The notes under the pieces: model-generated | The model's database searches: none | What the model saw: the letters and a program-made list of their open reading frames with translations, nothing else | Told to the model about the DNA's origin: nothing | Origin: Haloactinospora alba | GTDB lineage: Bacteria > Actinomycetota > Actinomycetes > Streptosporangiales > Streptosporangiaceae | Assembly: GCF_006717075.1 (NCBI RefSeq) | Contig: NZ_VFQC01000001.1 | Span: 1,116,001 to 1,180,000 of the forward strand | DNA length: 64,000 bases | Reading direction: 5' to 3' | In this document: piece after piece, positions 5,898-14,271 of the stretch | How positions within the stretch are numbered: position 1 is the first letter of the stretch | How the letters are laid out: every line of letters begins with the position of its first letter | Position numbers and translations under genes: made by a program

Positions 5898-7935
5898 CAG
5901 CAATGGGGTGGTTGTCCAAGTTCGCGATGTCCACGGAGACCTCCACATCGCGTCCTCACCCAATGGGCATGGATCACGAACGCCCCGCCAGGTTCCCCCG
6001 CTCCCGCCGCATTTCGTCGACCGCCAAGAGGTCCTGGGCACCATCACCCAGCTGACCCACCGTGCCCACAGCAAGGGCCAGCCGGCACTCGTGGTACTCA
6101 GCGGCATCGGCGGCATCGGTAAGACCGCCCTGGCGACCACAGCCGCCCACGCACTCAGCGAACACCATCCGGATGGTCAGGTGTTCCTGCGGGGCGGTGG
6201 AACTTCCGCTCCGGTCGAGCCCGGAACCCTGCTGGGTCGGGGCCTGACCGCCCTCGGGCATGCCCCCACCGACCTGCCGCGCGACACCGAGGCCCGTATC
6301 GGGATGTGGCGCAGCGCGACAGCGCAACAGCGGTTGCTGGTGCTCCTCGATGACGCCGCCACCGCGGAGCAGGTCCGTTGCCTCCTGCCCGGAAGCGGGG
6401 GCCACACGGTGCTGGCCACCGCCCGCTCCCGGCTCAGCCCGATGGCGCGGGACGGTGCGGCGTTCATCGACCTTCACCCCTTGGAGGACAGCGCCGCCCA
6501 CAGTCTGATTGCCCGCCTGGCCGACCACGCGGGTGAAGGTGATCCCGCGGCGGTGTCGCGGGTGGCCGGTGCCTGCCACCGCGTGCCGCTGGCCCTGGTG
6601 GTGACCGCCAGCACCGCTACTCGCACTCGCGCCAGCCTGGCCGAGGTCGCCGACCGTCTGACCGCACTCCCCACGTTCGCCCTGGAGGCTTCCGTGACCG
6701 AGGCGCTTACTACCGCCTATCGCACCTTGTCCGGCCAGGCCCGGGGACTGTATCGAGCCCTAGCGTGTCACCCGCCCTACCCGTGGGACGCCCCGGCCGC
6801 CGCCGCCCTCACCGGCCTTCCCCTCGAAGATGCTCAACAGGCGTTGGGCGAACTCGTCGAGACCAACCTCCTGGACCAGCCCCATCTCGGGTGGTATGCG
6901 ATGCACGACGTGGTCCGCTCCCACGCCTCGTCCCTGGTGGGCGCGGAGGCTGCCACGGCGCGAGAGCGCCTGCGGCTCCACTACCTCACCACCGCCATCG
7001 CCTACGACCGGCGCATCAACCCCTATCGGTGGCGCATCCTGCCTGCGGCCCTGGTGGACCAGGCTCCCGAGGTCGAAGCCACGGCAACGACCGCCCTGAC
7101 GTGGTTCCACGACCGCGCCGGCACCATTGGCGAGCTGATCGACGAGGCCCACACGGCCGGTCACCACGCCACGGCGGTGTATCTATGTGAGGCCCTGTGG
7201 GGTTACTACACGCACCATAAACCCCTGGACACCTGGCAGGCCACCCACACCGCCGGGCTCGCGGCCGCGCGGGCCACCGGCGATGCGGTGCTGCAGGCCC
7301 GCATGCTCCAGGCTTTGGGGACCTGGGCTATGAACAGCGGGGACGCCGACACGGCGCACCGTAACTACACCCAGGCCCGCGAGCTCTGGGTCCAGGCCGA
7401 ACACATCCTGGGACAAGCTTCCGTGACAGAGGCGCTGGGAACCGTCAACCTCACTACCGGCAACCCCCACCAAGCCCAGCAGTGCTATCGGGAGGCGCTG
7501 TCGCTGCATGAGCACCTGGAGCAGCCGCGCGGGGTCGCGCTGGCCCGTCGGTACCTGGGCCAAGCCGCCCGGGAACTGCACGATTACGGCCGCGCACTGG
7601 AGCTGCTGTCCATGGCCCTGGAGTGGTTCGCCGACAACGACGACTCCTACATGGTGGTGCGCTGCCGCCTGCAACTGGCCACCACTCACCTGTATCGCGG
7701 CGACCTCGATGAGGCCCACACCACGGCCCGCAGCGCTCTGGAGCTGGCGACGGATCTCGACGCGCGTTACGAAGTGGCCAGCTGCCACGCGCTGCTGGCC
7801 GACGTTGCCCAGGCCCTGACCCTCAACCATCTCCACGCCGCCCACACCATCGCCCACGCCACTGGCGCCCACGAATGGTCCGAGGCGCTGGCAAAGCAAA
7901 AGAGAGAAGTTCAGGATACCAGAAGAAATATTTAA
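5878..7935 (+). CDS. NB-ARC/TPR (STAND-class) NTPase
   Basis: The 685-residue protein starts at GTG 5878 after AAGGAGAGC. It opens with the VVVQVRDVHGDLHI motif seen in front of many actinobacterial NB-ARC proteins. It continues with FVDRQEVLGTI, a Walker A at about residues 76-84 (GIGGIGKTA), a Walker B region LLVLLDDA and the later ARNC-type segment. The C-terminal half is a series of TPR units (for example ALGTWAMNSGDADTAHRNYT). STAND ATPases act as signal-triggered switches that oligomerise; the TPRs would bind a trigger or partner. There is no DNA-binding domain and no obvious effector domain, so an effector must be a neighbour or absent. It ends 32 bp before the TS-like gene. Confidence 0.85.
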   Translation: MQNTTTDSNGVVVQVRDVHGDLHIASSPNGHGSRTPRQVPPLPPHFVDRQEVLGTITQLTHRAHSKGQPALVVLSGIGGIGKTALATTAAHALSEHHPDGQVFLRGGGTSAPVEPGTLLGRGLTALGHAPTDLPRDTEARIGMWRSATAQQRLLVLLDDAATAEQVRCLLPGSGGHTVLATARSRLSPMARDGAAFIDLHPLEDSAAHSLIARLADHAGEGDPAAVSRVAGACHRVPLALVVTASTATRTRASLAEVADRLTALPTFALEASVTEALTTAYRTLSGQARGLYRALACHPPYPWDAPAAAALTGLPLEDAQQALGELVETNLLDQPHLGWYAMHDVVRSHASSLVGAEAATARERLRLHYLTTAIAYDRRINPYRWRILPAALVDQAPEVEATATTALTWFHDRAGTIGELIDEAHTAGHHATAVYLCEALWGYYTHHKPLDTWQATHTAGLAAARATGDAVLQARMLQALGTWAMNSGDADTAHRNYTQARELWVQAEHILGQASVTEALGTVNLTTGNPHQAQQCYREALSLHEHLEQPRGVALARRYLGQAARELHDYGRALELLSMALEWFADNDDSYMVVRCRLQLATTHLYRGDLDEAHTTARSALELATDLDARYEVASCHALLADVAQALTLNHLHAAHTIAHATGAHEWSEALAKQKREVQDTRRNI

Positions 7936-7967
7936 TTTACATCCCTCTTTGTTTCGGACTGGTTTTT

Positions 7968-8978
7968 ATGCTCCCCCCGGAATATTCTTCTTTCCAAGAA
8001 GCCTATGTTTCAGTGCTTCGTAAGGCACTCGAAGACCACGAGTGCAGAGTTTCGCCGCGTGGAAACACGAGTCGCGAAATCACTGACACCTCGCTTCGGA
8101 TCAGCAACCCGCGCGCTCGCTTGGCGTTCCTGGAAGAACGACCGGTCAATGTCGTCTTCAACCTCGCCGAAGTGCTGTGGTACCTCGCTGGCCGCGATGA
8201 CCTGAACATGATCGCCTATTACGCCCCGCGCCTGAGCAACTTCTCCCGCGATGGCCAGCACCTGACCGGCACCGCCTACGGGCCGAAGCTCTTCGGTCAA
8301 GCCCGCGATGGCTCCTCACAGTGGTCACGGGTCCGTGATCTGCTGCTCACGGACCCTGACACCAAACGAGCGACGGTAACCTTCTTCCGCCCCGAGGAAC
8401 TGACCGACCAGGCCAACCCGGATGTGTCGTGCACGGTCAGCGCCCAGTTCCTGCTGCGCGACGGACAATTACACCTGAGCGTGTTCATGCGCGGAAACGA
8501 CGCCTACGTGGGCATGGTCTCCGACGTCTTCGCGTTCACCTTCATCCAGGAATTCGCTGCCGCCCAGCTCGGTGTCCAGCTTGGCCACTACACCCACCAC
8601 GTCGTGTCGATGCATGTCAACGATCGGGATGCTGACCACGTCCAGCGCATCATCAAGGCGAACAGCAACCGAGATGCTGACACCGTGTCGTTTCCACCGG
8701 CCGCGATGCCCAGCGATGCCTCGTGGGAGGACATCACCACCGTCCTTCAGCACGAAGCCGGGCTGCGGACCAACGAACTCGCCCACTGCCCCAGCAGCGT
8801 CGCCGCCCTCGATCTCGCCCCGTACTGGCAGAACATCATCCTGCTGTTCGAGATCTACCGGCAGATCCAACACACCACTGGAACGGTGTCTCCGCAGGTC
8901 CTGAACGCGTTGGACCCCGGGCACCGCTGGTTGGTCGAACGACGCTGGCCCGCGCGCATGCCGGGAGGGACCCAATGA
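7968..8978 (+). CDS. Thymidylate-synthase homologue predicted to act on (d)CMP (hydroxymethylase/methylase type)
   Basis: The 336-residue product aligns with thymidylate synthase. It has E68 in LAEVLWYLAG, the GTAYGPKLF turn, the nucleophile C155 in PDVSCTVSAQ, R175 and D178 in FMRGNDAYVG, and H216 in VVSMHVND. Spacings from the Cys equal those of E. coli TS (R at +20, D at +23, H at +61). The residue at +31, Asn177 in TS, is Asp186 here. That replacement is the known hallmark of T4 dCMP hydroxymethylase and related CMP enzymes, so I infer a cytosine nucleotide substrate. The TS Tyr209 equivalent is Asn. The start is the ATG at 7968 in an AT-rich stretch, with a weak ribosome site. Confidence 0.82.
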   Translation: MLPPEYSSFQEAYVSVLRKALEDHECRVSPRGNTSREITDTSLRISNPRARLAFLEERPVNVVFNLAEVLWYLAGRDDLNMIAYYAPRLSNFSRDGQHLTGTAYGPKLFGQARDGSSQWSRVRDLLLTDPDTKRATVTFFRPEELTDQANPDVSCTVSAQFLLRDGQLHLSVFMRGNDAYVGMVSDVFAFTFIQEFAAAQLGVQLGHYTHHVVSMHVNDRDADHVQRIIKANSNRDADTVSFPPAAMPSDASWEDITTVLQHEAGLRTNELAHCPSSVAALDLAPYWQNIILLFEIYRQIQHTTGTVSPQVLNALDPGHRWLVERRWPARMPGGTQ

Positions 8979-9553
8979 TCGCGCTCGCGGATGGATGGGA
9001 CCGATGGAGCGTGATCTTGTGCAAGCCGGACGCGGTGCGTCGGCAGCTGGCCGGCACGATCCTTGCCCGCATCGGAGAAGAGATCGACATCATCACCCAG
9101 CGCGAAGTGCGGGTGAGCGAAACGCAGATCTTCACCCACTACGCCGACATGATCGCGCTGGACGACCAGTTCCCCTTCGACGTCGCCGCTGAGCTTCGAC
9201 GTAACTACGTCGGCTCGCGCGTCGTGGTCGCCCTCGGCCACGGCAACCACGATGGCGTTCCCCGTCGCGTTCGGGAACTGCTGGGCCACTATGACCCCTC
9301 CCGTGCTGCCGCCGATTCCATCCGAGGGCGGTTCGGGGCCGACAGCCTCACGCATGCCCGAGCCGAAGGGAGGTTCCTCGACAACCTCATCCACACCAGC
9401 GACGACCCGGAAGGTGTTGAACGCGAGTTTCGCGTGTGGTTCGGACCCGCCTACCTGCACCTTCTCGCCTCCCAGAATGAGCAGGAGTCACGATGGCAGA
9501 GCCCGTCTTCCTCTCCGCAGATATCCCGGTCGGCCCCTCCTCCCTGCGCCTGA
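8975..9553 (+). CDS. Nucleoside-diphosphate-kinase-like protein
   Basis: ATGA overlap with the TS-like gene. The 192-residue product carries the NDPK nucleotide-binding start WSVILCKPDAVRR (K17). It also has an RGRFGADSLTHARAEGRF segment and the catalytic His region DNLIHTSDDPEGVEREF (H140), followed by FRVWFGPAYL. It is about 50 residues longer than standard NDPK, mostly from an insertion and a polar tail. The tail runs 61 bases into the next gene. NDPKs transfer a gamma phosphate through the His; here the partner gene suggests it phosphorylates the modified nucleotide. Whether it uses NDP or NMP is unknown. Confidence 0.8.
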   Translation: MIALADGWDRWSVILCKPDAVRRQLAGTILARIGEEIDIITQREVRVSETQIFTHYADMIALDDQFPFDVAAELRRNYVGSRVVVALGHGNHDGVPRRVRELLGHYDPSRAAADSIRGRFGADSLTHARAEGRFLDNLIHTSDDPEGVEREFRVWFGPAYLHLLASQNEQESRWQSPSSSPQISRSAPPPCA

Positions 9554-10760
9554 TGCCGGAGGAGCACCGGGCCGGGCTTGACCCCTACATGGCCCAGATC
9601 ATCACCAACCGCAAATCCGGACTGTCGCTGAACCACATCATCGGATGCCCCCTGGACTGCGGATATTGTGTCCGCCACTTCTGGGGCAACTTCGAGCAGA
9701 AGGTTCCGCAGCTGCTGATCTCAACGTCCGAAGCCGTCGAGATGCTGCTCGGTCACGAGGCGTTTCGCCCCCACTCCACCCCGATCCAGCTTTTCAACAA
9801 GGCCACCGACCCGATGCTGCCCGGCGTCAAACCCCACACCTTCGCGGTCCTTCAGGAACTCGACCGTCGCGGGATGACCAACCTCGTCCTCATCATCACA
9901 CGCTTCCACGTCACCGCCGAGGACATGGCCGAGTTGGAGGCGCTGCAGCATGTGCGGGTGACGCTGCTGTTCACTTACTCCGGAATCTCCGAGGACCGTA
10001 TAGAACCCATCGCTAAGTCCAGTACCACTGTCCGCTCCATCCAGACCGCGGCCGCCCACAGTGAGCGAACCAAGGTCATCCTGTACTGGAGACCCATCGT
10101 GCCCGGGTGGAACGACGACCCGGAGACTATGGCCAGTGTTCTCAACCTCGCTGATAGCGCACAGGTGGACGCCGTCGTCTTCACCGGCTACTACCACCAA
10201 GAGGAAAATGCCGAGTGGCTGCGAGGCTTAGGAGTGGAAGTTCCCTACGGGGAGAACTACCAGCGCCGCAAGGTCCTTCCGGCAGAGCTGGATACCAGGG
10301 TCGTCCAGGCATGGAAAGACTCCGGCATCTCTCCGTTCCACTGTTCCGTAAGACCTCGTGTGGTGTCACCTACGCCCACGAGGTACCCGACTACAACGGC
10401 CACTGGGGTGTTCCCGAACTCTGCGACATCTGCCCCGCCAAACAGCGACAGCTCTGTTCCGACGATCACCGCTCCCCGAGCGAACAAGAATTCCGCGACG
10501 TCCTGGCCGATCTGGGCTATGACACCGAGACACCGTTCCTGATCGAAGAAGGCCACGTCCTCACCCACGCCCTCGGGGAGCAGCGCCGCTACGCGATCCA
10601 GCACACGCTTCGTCACCAGATCTGGGAAGTCGACCATCCCCATGTTCATGCGGCGCACGGGCGGGCTCTGCAAGGGTACGAGCTGAGCGACGAGGAACAG
10701 CGCCAGCTCACCGAGGCCCGTGACCGCTTGGCCACGCACGCCCGCTACGACGACGACTGA
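9493..10760 (+). pseudogene. SPL-like radical SAM enzyme, split by a one-base deletion near 10341
   Basis: The first frame gives GCPLDCGYCVRHFWG with the CxxxCxxC of residues 52-59, then a full radical SAM barrel (VILYWRPIVPGWNDD, VVFTGYYHQEENAEW). After SPFH (codon CAC 10339-10341) the frame becomes meaningless. The next frame continues LFRKTSCGVTYAHEV, then GVPELCDICPAKQRQLC and a helical C-terminal domain ending at 10760. One extra base at 10341/10342 (CAC-CTG instead of CACTG) rejoins them to ~422 aa. The lost C-terminal part contains Cys residues expected for an auxiliary site. It is either a recent inactivation or a sequencing indel. Homology to spore-photoproduct-lyase-type proteins is by motif only. 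Confidence 0.75.
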
Positions 10761-10781
10761 TCACTGCACCGGGAGACCACC

Positions 10782-11420
10782 ATGTCCGAGACCCCATGGA
10801 CCGAGACGTCCTTCGTTGCCCTGGATCTTGAGGGTACTGGAGCCCAGGATCGCGAGGACGAAGAGATTCTGGAGGTAGCGACGGTTCCGTTGGCCGGTGG
10901 TCTCCCGGATATGCAAGATGCCTACGAGACTCTGGTCCGGCCGAGCCGGCCGGTGCCCCGACGTCCGTGGATCTCACCGGGGCTGACCGACGCCGCTCTG
11001 CGGGATGCGCCTCCGCCAGCGTCGGTCGGCCCCGAACTCGCCCGACGGCTCGACGGCCGGTACCTGCTCGGGCACAACGTCGGCGTGGACTGGCGCCTGC
11101 TCCACAGGCACTACCCCGGCATCGAGATACGCGGGCTCGTCGACACCCTCAAACTCGCCAAGCGCGGCAAGACTAAAACCCGGTCACTAGCCGCACTCAT
11201 CGATCACTATGCCCTGACCAACCACGTGGCCGAACTGGTCCCCGATGGCCGCCCGCACCGCGCACTATGGGACACCGTTGCCGCTGCAGTGCTTCTCCCC
11301 GCACTGGTCGAGGAGCACTGGCCCCAACCGCCATCCCTCGCCGAACTCCTCGCCGTTGCCGCACACCAGGGCACCGAGCAGCACGGAAGAGGCACCGATG
11401 AACAACAGACCTTGCTGTGA
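10782..11420 (+). CDS. DnaQ-like 3'-5' exonuclease (DEDDh)
   Basis: The 212-residue protein has exonuclease motif I FVALDLEGTG (D15, E17), motif II LLGHNVGVDWRLL and motif III PHRALWDTVAAA with the His and Asp of the DEDDh class. No polymerase domain is attached, so it is a free proofreading- or degradation-type exonuclease for DNA or RNA ends. It lies 21 bp after the radical SAM gene in the same run, which suggests a role with the nucleotide enzymes, for example clearing nucleic acid or editing. It overlaps the next gene by 23 bases. Confidence 0.85.
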   Translation: MSETPWTETSFVALDLEGTGAQDREDEEILEVATVPLAGGLPDMQDAYETLVRPSRPVPRRPWISPGLTDAALRDAPPPASVGPELARRLDGRYLLGHNVGVDWRLLHRHYPGIEIRGLVDTLKLAKRGKTKTRSLAALIDHYALTNHVAELVPDGRPHRALWDTVAAAVLLPALVEEHWPQPPSLAELLAVAAHQGTEQHGRGTDEQQTLL

Positions 11421-11814
11421 GCAGCCGGTCCGGCCAGTGGCGGTCCTGACACGAACCCCCGACAACAGCAGCCCAAGAGCTGCCCGAGCACCAACGAATT
11501 CCACTATGAGACTCGAACCTGTACCCACCGACACACGTCAACGCCGGGCACGCTGTCCGGACGCTCCCCATCTCGCCTGTGCCCTCACGAGCGGACACCC
11601 GGGCCACCACCAGGACGCGGCAGGATCGCCCTGGCCTCCCAAAGCGATAGCGCACACGGACTACGCGGACATGCTCTATGACCACCTGTCCGACCTGTTG
11701 CGGGAGCGCGGTCTCGGCGACGGTGCCGACACGGCCTTCACCGAACTCGACCGGTGGCTGCGCAACGGTGGAACCAGGCCCAGCCCGTGGCGCACGAACG
11801 GGGGTGAGGCGTGA
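11398..11814 (+). CDS. Hypothetical protein with CP(D)xxHxxCxLxxGHPGHH motif
   Basis: The start is ATG 11398, inside the exonuclease end. Residues ~45-65 show CPDAPHLACALTSGHPGHHQ, a Cys/His-rich pattern found in many small actinobacterial and phage-associated proteins that may bind a metal. The C-terminal part (YADMLYDHLSDLLRERGL, then TELDRWLRN) is helical. Function is unknown. The TGA overlaps the GTG of the next gene. Confidence 0.65.
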   Translation: MNNRPCCEQPVRPVAVLTRTPDNSSPRAARAPTNSTMRLEPVPTDTRQRRARCPDAPHLACALTSGHPGHHQDAAGSPWPPKAIAHTDYADMLYDHLSDLLRERGLGDGADTAFTELDRWLRNGGTRPSPWRTNGGEA

Positions 11815-12212
11815 AACGAATAGACACCGTGTGGGAACCCGGCATGTGGGTGCGGCTGCCCGGGGAGCCCGACGGCACCACCCGTGGGACGTCGTCACAC
11901 AGCAGGCTGACGGGATGCTGCGACTGGCACCCTGCGGACAGGGTCGGCGATGCCCACACAGTCACCGTCCATCCCGACGCGATGGAGCGGCTGTCCCGCG
12001 GGGATCTGTCGTACCTGCAATGCCGGTGGCCTGTGGGGTTGCGGGTGTGGCTGCACGGGGCGAGTTCTACCGTGCACGTGGTCACCGGCCACGCACCACA
12101 GCCCGGCACGGATCGGGGTGACGTCCTCGTACGGCCCGTCAGAGGTGGGCCGGTGCGGTATGTCAACCCACGCACCCTGACCGACTTCATCCCCGTCGAA
12201 CTCCAGGAATAG
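11811..12212 (+). CDS. Small hypothetical protein, paralogue of the 5353 gene
   Basis: GTGA overlap with the preceding gene. The 133-residue product carries VRLPGEPDGTT, TVHPDAMERLSRGDLSYLQC, RWPVGLRVWLHG and a C-terminal VLVRPVRGGPVRYVNP segment. Its first two-thirds matches the protein encoded at 5353, so copies of this family stand at both ends of the NB-ARC/nucleotide cassette. Unknown function, soluble. It is the last gene before the terminator at 12286. Confidence 0.7.
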   Translation: MKRIDTVWEPGMWVRLPGEPDGTTRGTSSHSRLTGCCDWHPADRVGDAHTVTVHPDAMERLSRGDLSYLQCRWPVGLRVWLHGASSTVHVVTGHAPQPGTDRGDVLVRPVRGGPVRYVNPRTLTDFIPVELQE

Positions 12213-12285
12213 AACCATCACGGAACGCGCGCCTTTTCTCGACCGGGCGCGCAGGTGGGGTGTGCGTGGCGGCGCACACTCCCTT

Positions 12286-12320
12286 GCCCGGGTGCTGTCA
12301 CTATCTCCCAGCACCCGGGC
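12286..12320 (+). terminator. Strong hairpin closing the 4160-12212 gene run
   Basis: GCCCGGGTGCTG (12286-12297) pairs perfectly with CAGCACCCGGGC (12309-12320) across an 11-base loop, 74 bases after the last stop codon. There is no long T run, as is common in actinomycetes. The rest of 12213-12708 holds the orphan repeat at 12510 and the array leader, and no credible gene. Confidence 0.65.
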
Positions 12321-12509
12321 GTCCCACTCCGTCTCCCGGGCGTCCGTCCTCTTCATCGTGTGTCCGGGAGCGGCCGGATTTCCGTGTTCCCATAGGGACG
12401 TGCGCACAGCGGTGGAACGGTATGGTCAGATCCTGACCGTACGCACCGGAACACTGGCCATGTGGAATCACAAAAGAATAACGCCACGCATTGTCGCAGG
12501 TGAAAAAGG

Positions 12510-12536
12510 GTGAGCCCCACGCATGTGGGAGGTAGG
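12510..12536 (+). repeat. Orphan CRISPR-like palindromic repeat upstream of leader 1
   Basis: GTGAGCCCCACGCATGTGGG followed by AGGTAGG. The same motif, with one C/T change in the loop and two changes after it, is repeated at 13572-13597 as the last element of array 1. The stem CCCAC/GTGGG replaces the CCCCGCG/CGCGGGG stem of the main repeat. It looks like a relic of a second repeat type. Confidence 0.5.
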
Positions 12537-12708
12537 GGCCGGCCGAGGTTGTCTGTGAGCTGTGCTGGCAGCGGGTGCTCACACGGGATCGCGCGTGATC
12601 GCGTCCGGCAGGGCGTGCGTCGTGAGGACGGATGTGGTCTCCTGGCCTCGTCGTGGTGATGGAGGTCGTGCCACCTGGCAGTGATCCGTTTTTGAGGGAT
12701 GTGCGTGC

Positions 12709-12775
12709 TATGTCCAAATATCCAGAAGTTGCACACACGGGCATGCGCGCGACCTAGAAGACCAGGTCAGAGAGG
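12709..12775 (+). promoter_or_regulatory. CRISPR leader core of array 1
   Basis: TATGTCCAAATA..AGAAGTTGCACACAC at the left and CCAGGTCAGAGAGG at the repeat junction are shared with the leaders of arrays 2 and 3, and the core is exactly 67 bp in all three. A weaker match, TGTGGTCTCCTGGCC (12633-12647), extends the similarity to leader 2. It is the site where new spacers are inserted and where array transcription should start. Confidence 0.85.
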
Positions 12776-13598
12776 ATGCTCCCCGCGCACGCGGGGATGG
12801 ACCCGACACGGAGAATTTAGACGCCAGGCAAGCGAAATGCTCCCCGCGCACGCGGGGATGGACCCTATGAGTGGCCTAGACACAGAGGTAGTCCGTTATG
12901 CTCCCCGCGCACGCGGGGATGGACCCCAGCGGCAGCCCGACTATTGCCAGTTCCGACAATGCTCCCCGCGCACGCGGGGATGGACCCCACGAATGCCCCT
13001 CTTGCATCACCCACGTAGTCATGCTCCCCGCGCACGCGGGGATGGACCCTCGAGTACTTTGCGGTCCGAGGGTCCGGCCTGGATGCTCCCCGCGCACGCG
13101 GGGATGGACCCTGGAAGCAGGCCCTGGCCCAGCAGGAGAGTCTATGCTCCCCGCGCACGCGGGGATGGACCCGTCATCCCCCTACACGACCACGACAGCA
13201 CGCAGATGCTCCCCGCGCACGCGGGGATGGACCCGGTCGCCCGGCACCTGCGCAGGGCCGCGACAGATGCTCCCCGCGCACGCGGGGATGGACCCTTGAT
13301 GCCCTGCGGGACAAGATCGGAGGCCGGATGCTCCCCGCGCACGCGGGGATGGACCCGCGCTCCGGTGGCACGTGAACCCGGCGGTGCGATGCTCCCCGCG
13401 CACGCGGGGATGGACCCGTGGAAGCCGACAATGCCCCCAGGGCGCACACATGCTCCCCGCGCACGCGGGGATGGACCCAGCTTCCGGTCGGACGAAAGCA
13501 GCTCGGCTCCATGCTCCCCGCGCACGCGGGGATGGACCCTTGCTGCCCGGTGGGATCTCTCCCCGGGAGATGTGAGCCCCACGCACGTGGGAATAGGT
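12776..13598 (+). CRISPR. Type I-E CRISPR array 1: 13 intact 29-bp repeats plus a degenerate terminal repeat
   Basis: Repeats begin ATGCTCCCCGCG, continue CACGCGGGGATGGACCC and start at 12776, 12837, 12898, 12959, 13021, 13083, 13144, 13206, 13267, 13328, 13389, 13450 and 13511. All 13 are identical as far as I can see. Spacers are 32 bp with three of 33 (after repeats 4, 5 and 7). A 30-bp spacer precedes a degenerate last unit at 13570-13598 (GTGAGCCCCACGCACGTGGG). The leader lies at the left, so the array is transcribed to the right, like the cas operon 14 kb away. Open frames through this stretch (PRARGDGP/AHAGMDP repeats) are artefacts of the repeat. Confidence 0.98.
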
Positions 13599-13616
13599 CG
13601 CCCCGAACTCGGGGCG
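13599..13616 (+). terminator. Hairpin after array 1
   Basis: CGCCCCGA (13599-13606) pairs with TCGGGGCG (13609-13616), directly after the degenerate repeat and before the ATG at 13642. It probably ends array transcription; there is no T run. Confidence 0.45.
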
Positions 13617-13641
13617 GCCCTCTCATCTACCGTGAGGACAT

Positions 13642-13926
13642 ATGACCTACCCCAACCTCCACTATTTCCCGCGCCGCTCCGGATGGGCGGTCACGTCGTT
13701 CGTGCTGGGCATTCTCGGAGTGGTCACGACATTCCCGTTGTTCGGACTGGTCACCTTGTTGCCCGCCGGAGCCGCGCTGACCGGTGCCTACGCGCTACGG
13801 GTGACTCACACCCACCAGCTACGCGGCAGAGTTCTCGCCCTGTGGGGGTTCTGGCTCGGAGTCGTGTTTTTCCTGATCAACGTCGGGCTGCTGATGCTTG
13901 GCATAGTGGGGATGCGTATGGAGTAG
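13642..13926 (+). CDS. Small two-helix membrane protein (DUF4190-like)
   Basis: The 94-residue protein has an N-terminal tail with NLHYFPRRSGWAV, a hydrophobic segment (TSFVLGILGVVTTFPLFGLV) continuing through LLPAGAALTGAYA, a polar THTHQLRGR turn, and a second segment (LALWGFWLGVVFFLINVGLL). This layout is that of DUF4190-type proteins of unknown function. It starts 44 bp after array 1, and nothing links it to CRISPR activity. ATG start with GAGGACAT ahead of it. Confidence 0.7.
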   Translation: MTYPNLHYFPRRSGWAVTSFVLGILGVVTTFPLFGLVTLLPAGAALTGAYALRVTHTHQLRGRVLALWGFWLGVVFFLINVGLLMLGIVGMRME

Positions 13927-14271
13927 GAGTATCTCCCGTGCGTGGACGAAGGTGAGGAGATCCCGCCTGGGGGAGCCGTCGATGGCGAGGCGCGGATGGT
14001 GCTCCCACGAACCCTGATGGGGGCTCAGCACGAAGAGCCGGGTGTCGACACTTGGCAGGGTGGCGCGTCGGCCATGGTCGACCTGGAATTGGAAGATTTC
14101 TCGATCGTCCCTCGGTACTTGCTGATGGTCTCGGGGCTGCGGTTCCGGGCGGAGGGCATAGCGGTCCTTTCGCGTTTCGGTTCGTGGCCCAATCCTCCGC
14201 TGTGCGACCGCCGCGCAACTCAGGTAAAATCCCCTGCAGTGGCGTCACTCCTGGTCACTAGGGGTATCCAT
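13927..14271. other. 345-bp stretch without a convincing gene
   Basis: Neither strand gives a credible start-to-stop gene. On the minus strand two frames contain protein-like pieces: RSPETISKYRGTIEK, which resembles the start of a tyrosine-recombinase core-binding domain, and FVLSPHQGSWEHHPRLAIDG. They are in different frames, so this may be the remnant of a decayed gene beside the tRNA. I cannot support more. Confidence 0.3.

Noticed and set aside
7968-8978. Housekeeping thymidylate synthase thyA
   Set aside because: The Asn177-equivalent is Asp and the Tyr209-equivalent is Asn, and the gene sits in an accessory cassette; a normal dUMP methylase is unlikely.
12699-13955. Long open frames through CRISPR arrays (repeating PRARGDGP, AHAGMDP, IPACAGS units on both strands)
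   Set aside because: They are translations of the 29-bp repeats; no start with a ribosome site and the same pattern occurs in arrays 2 and 3.
13960-14170. Possible integrase fragment (RSPETISKYRGTIEK) on the minus strand beside the tRNA
   Set aside because: Only ~15 residues resemble a core-binding domain, no catalytic motif is present and I found no duplicated tRNA end that would mark an attachment site.
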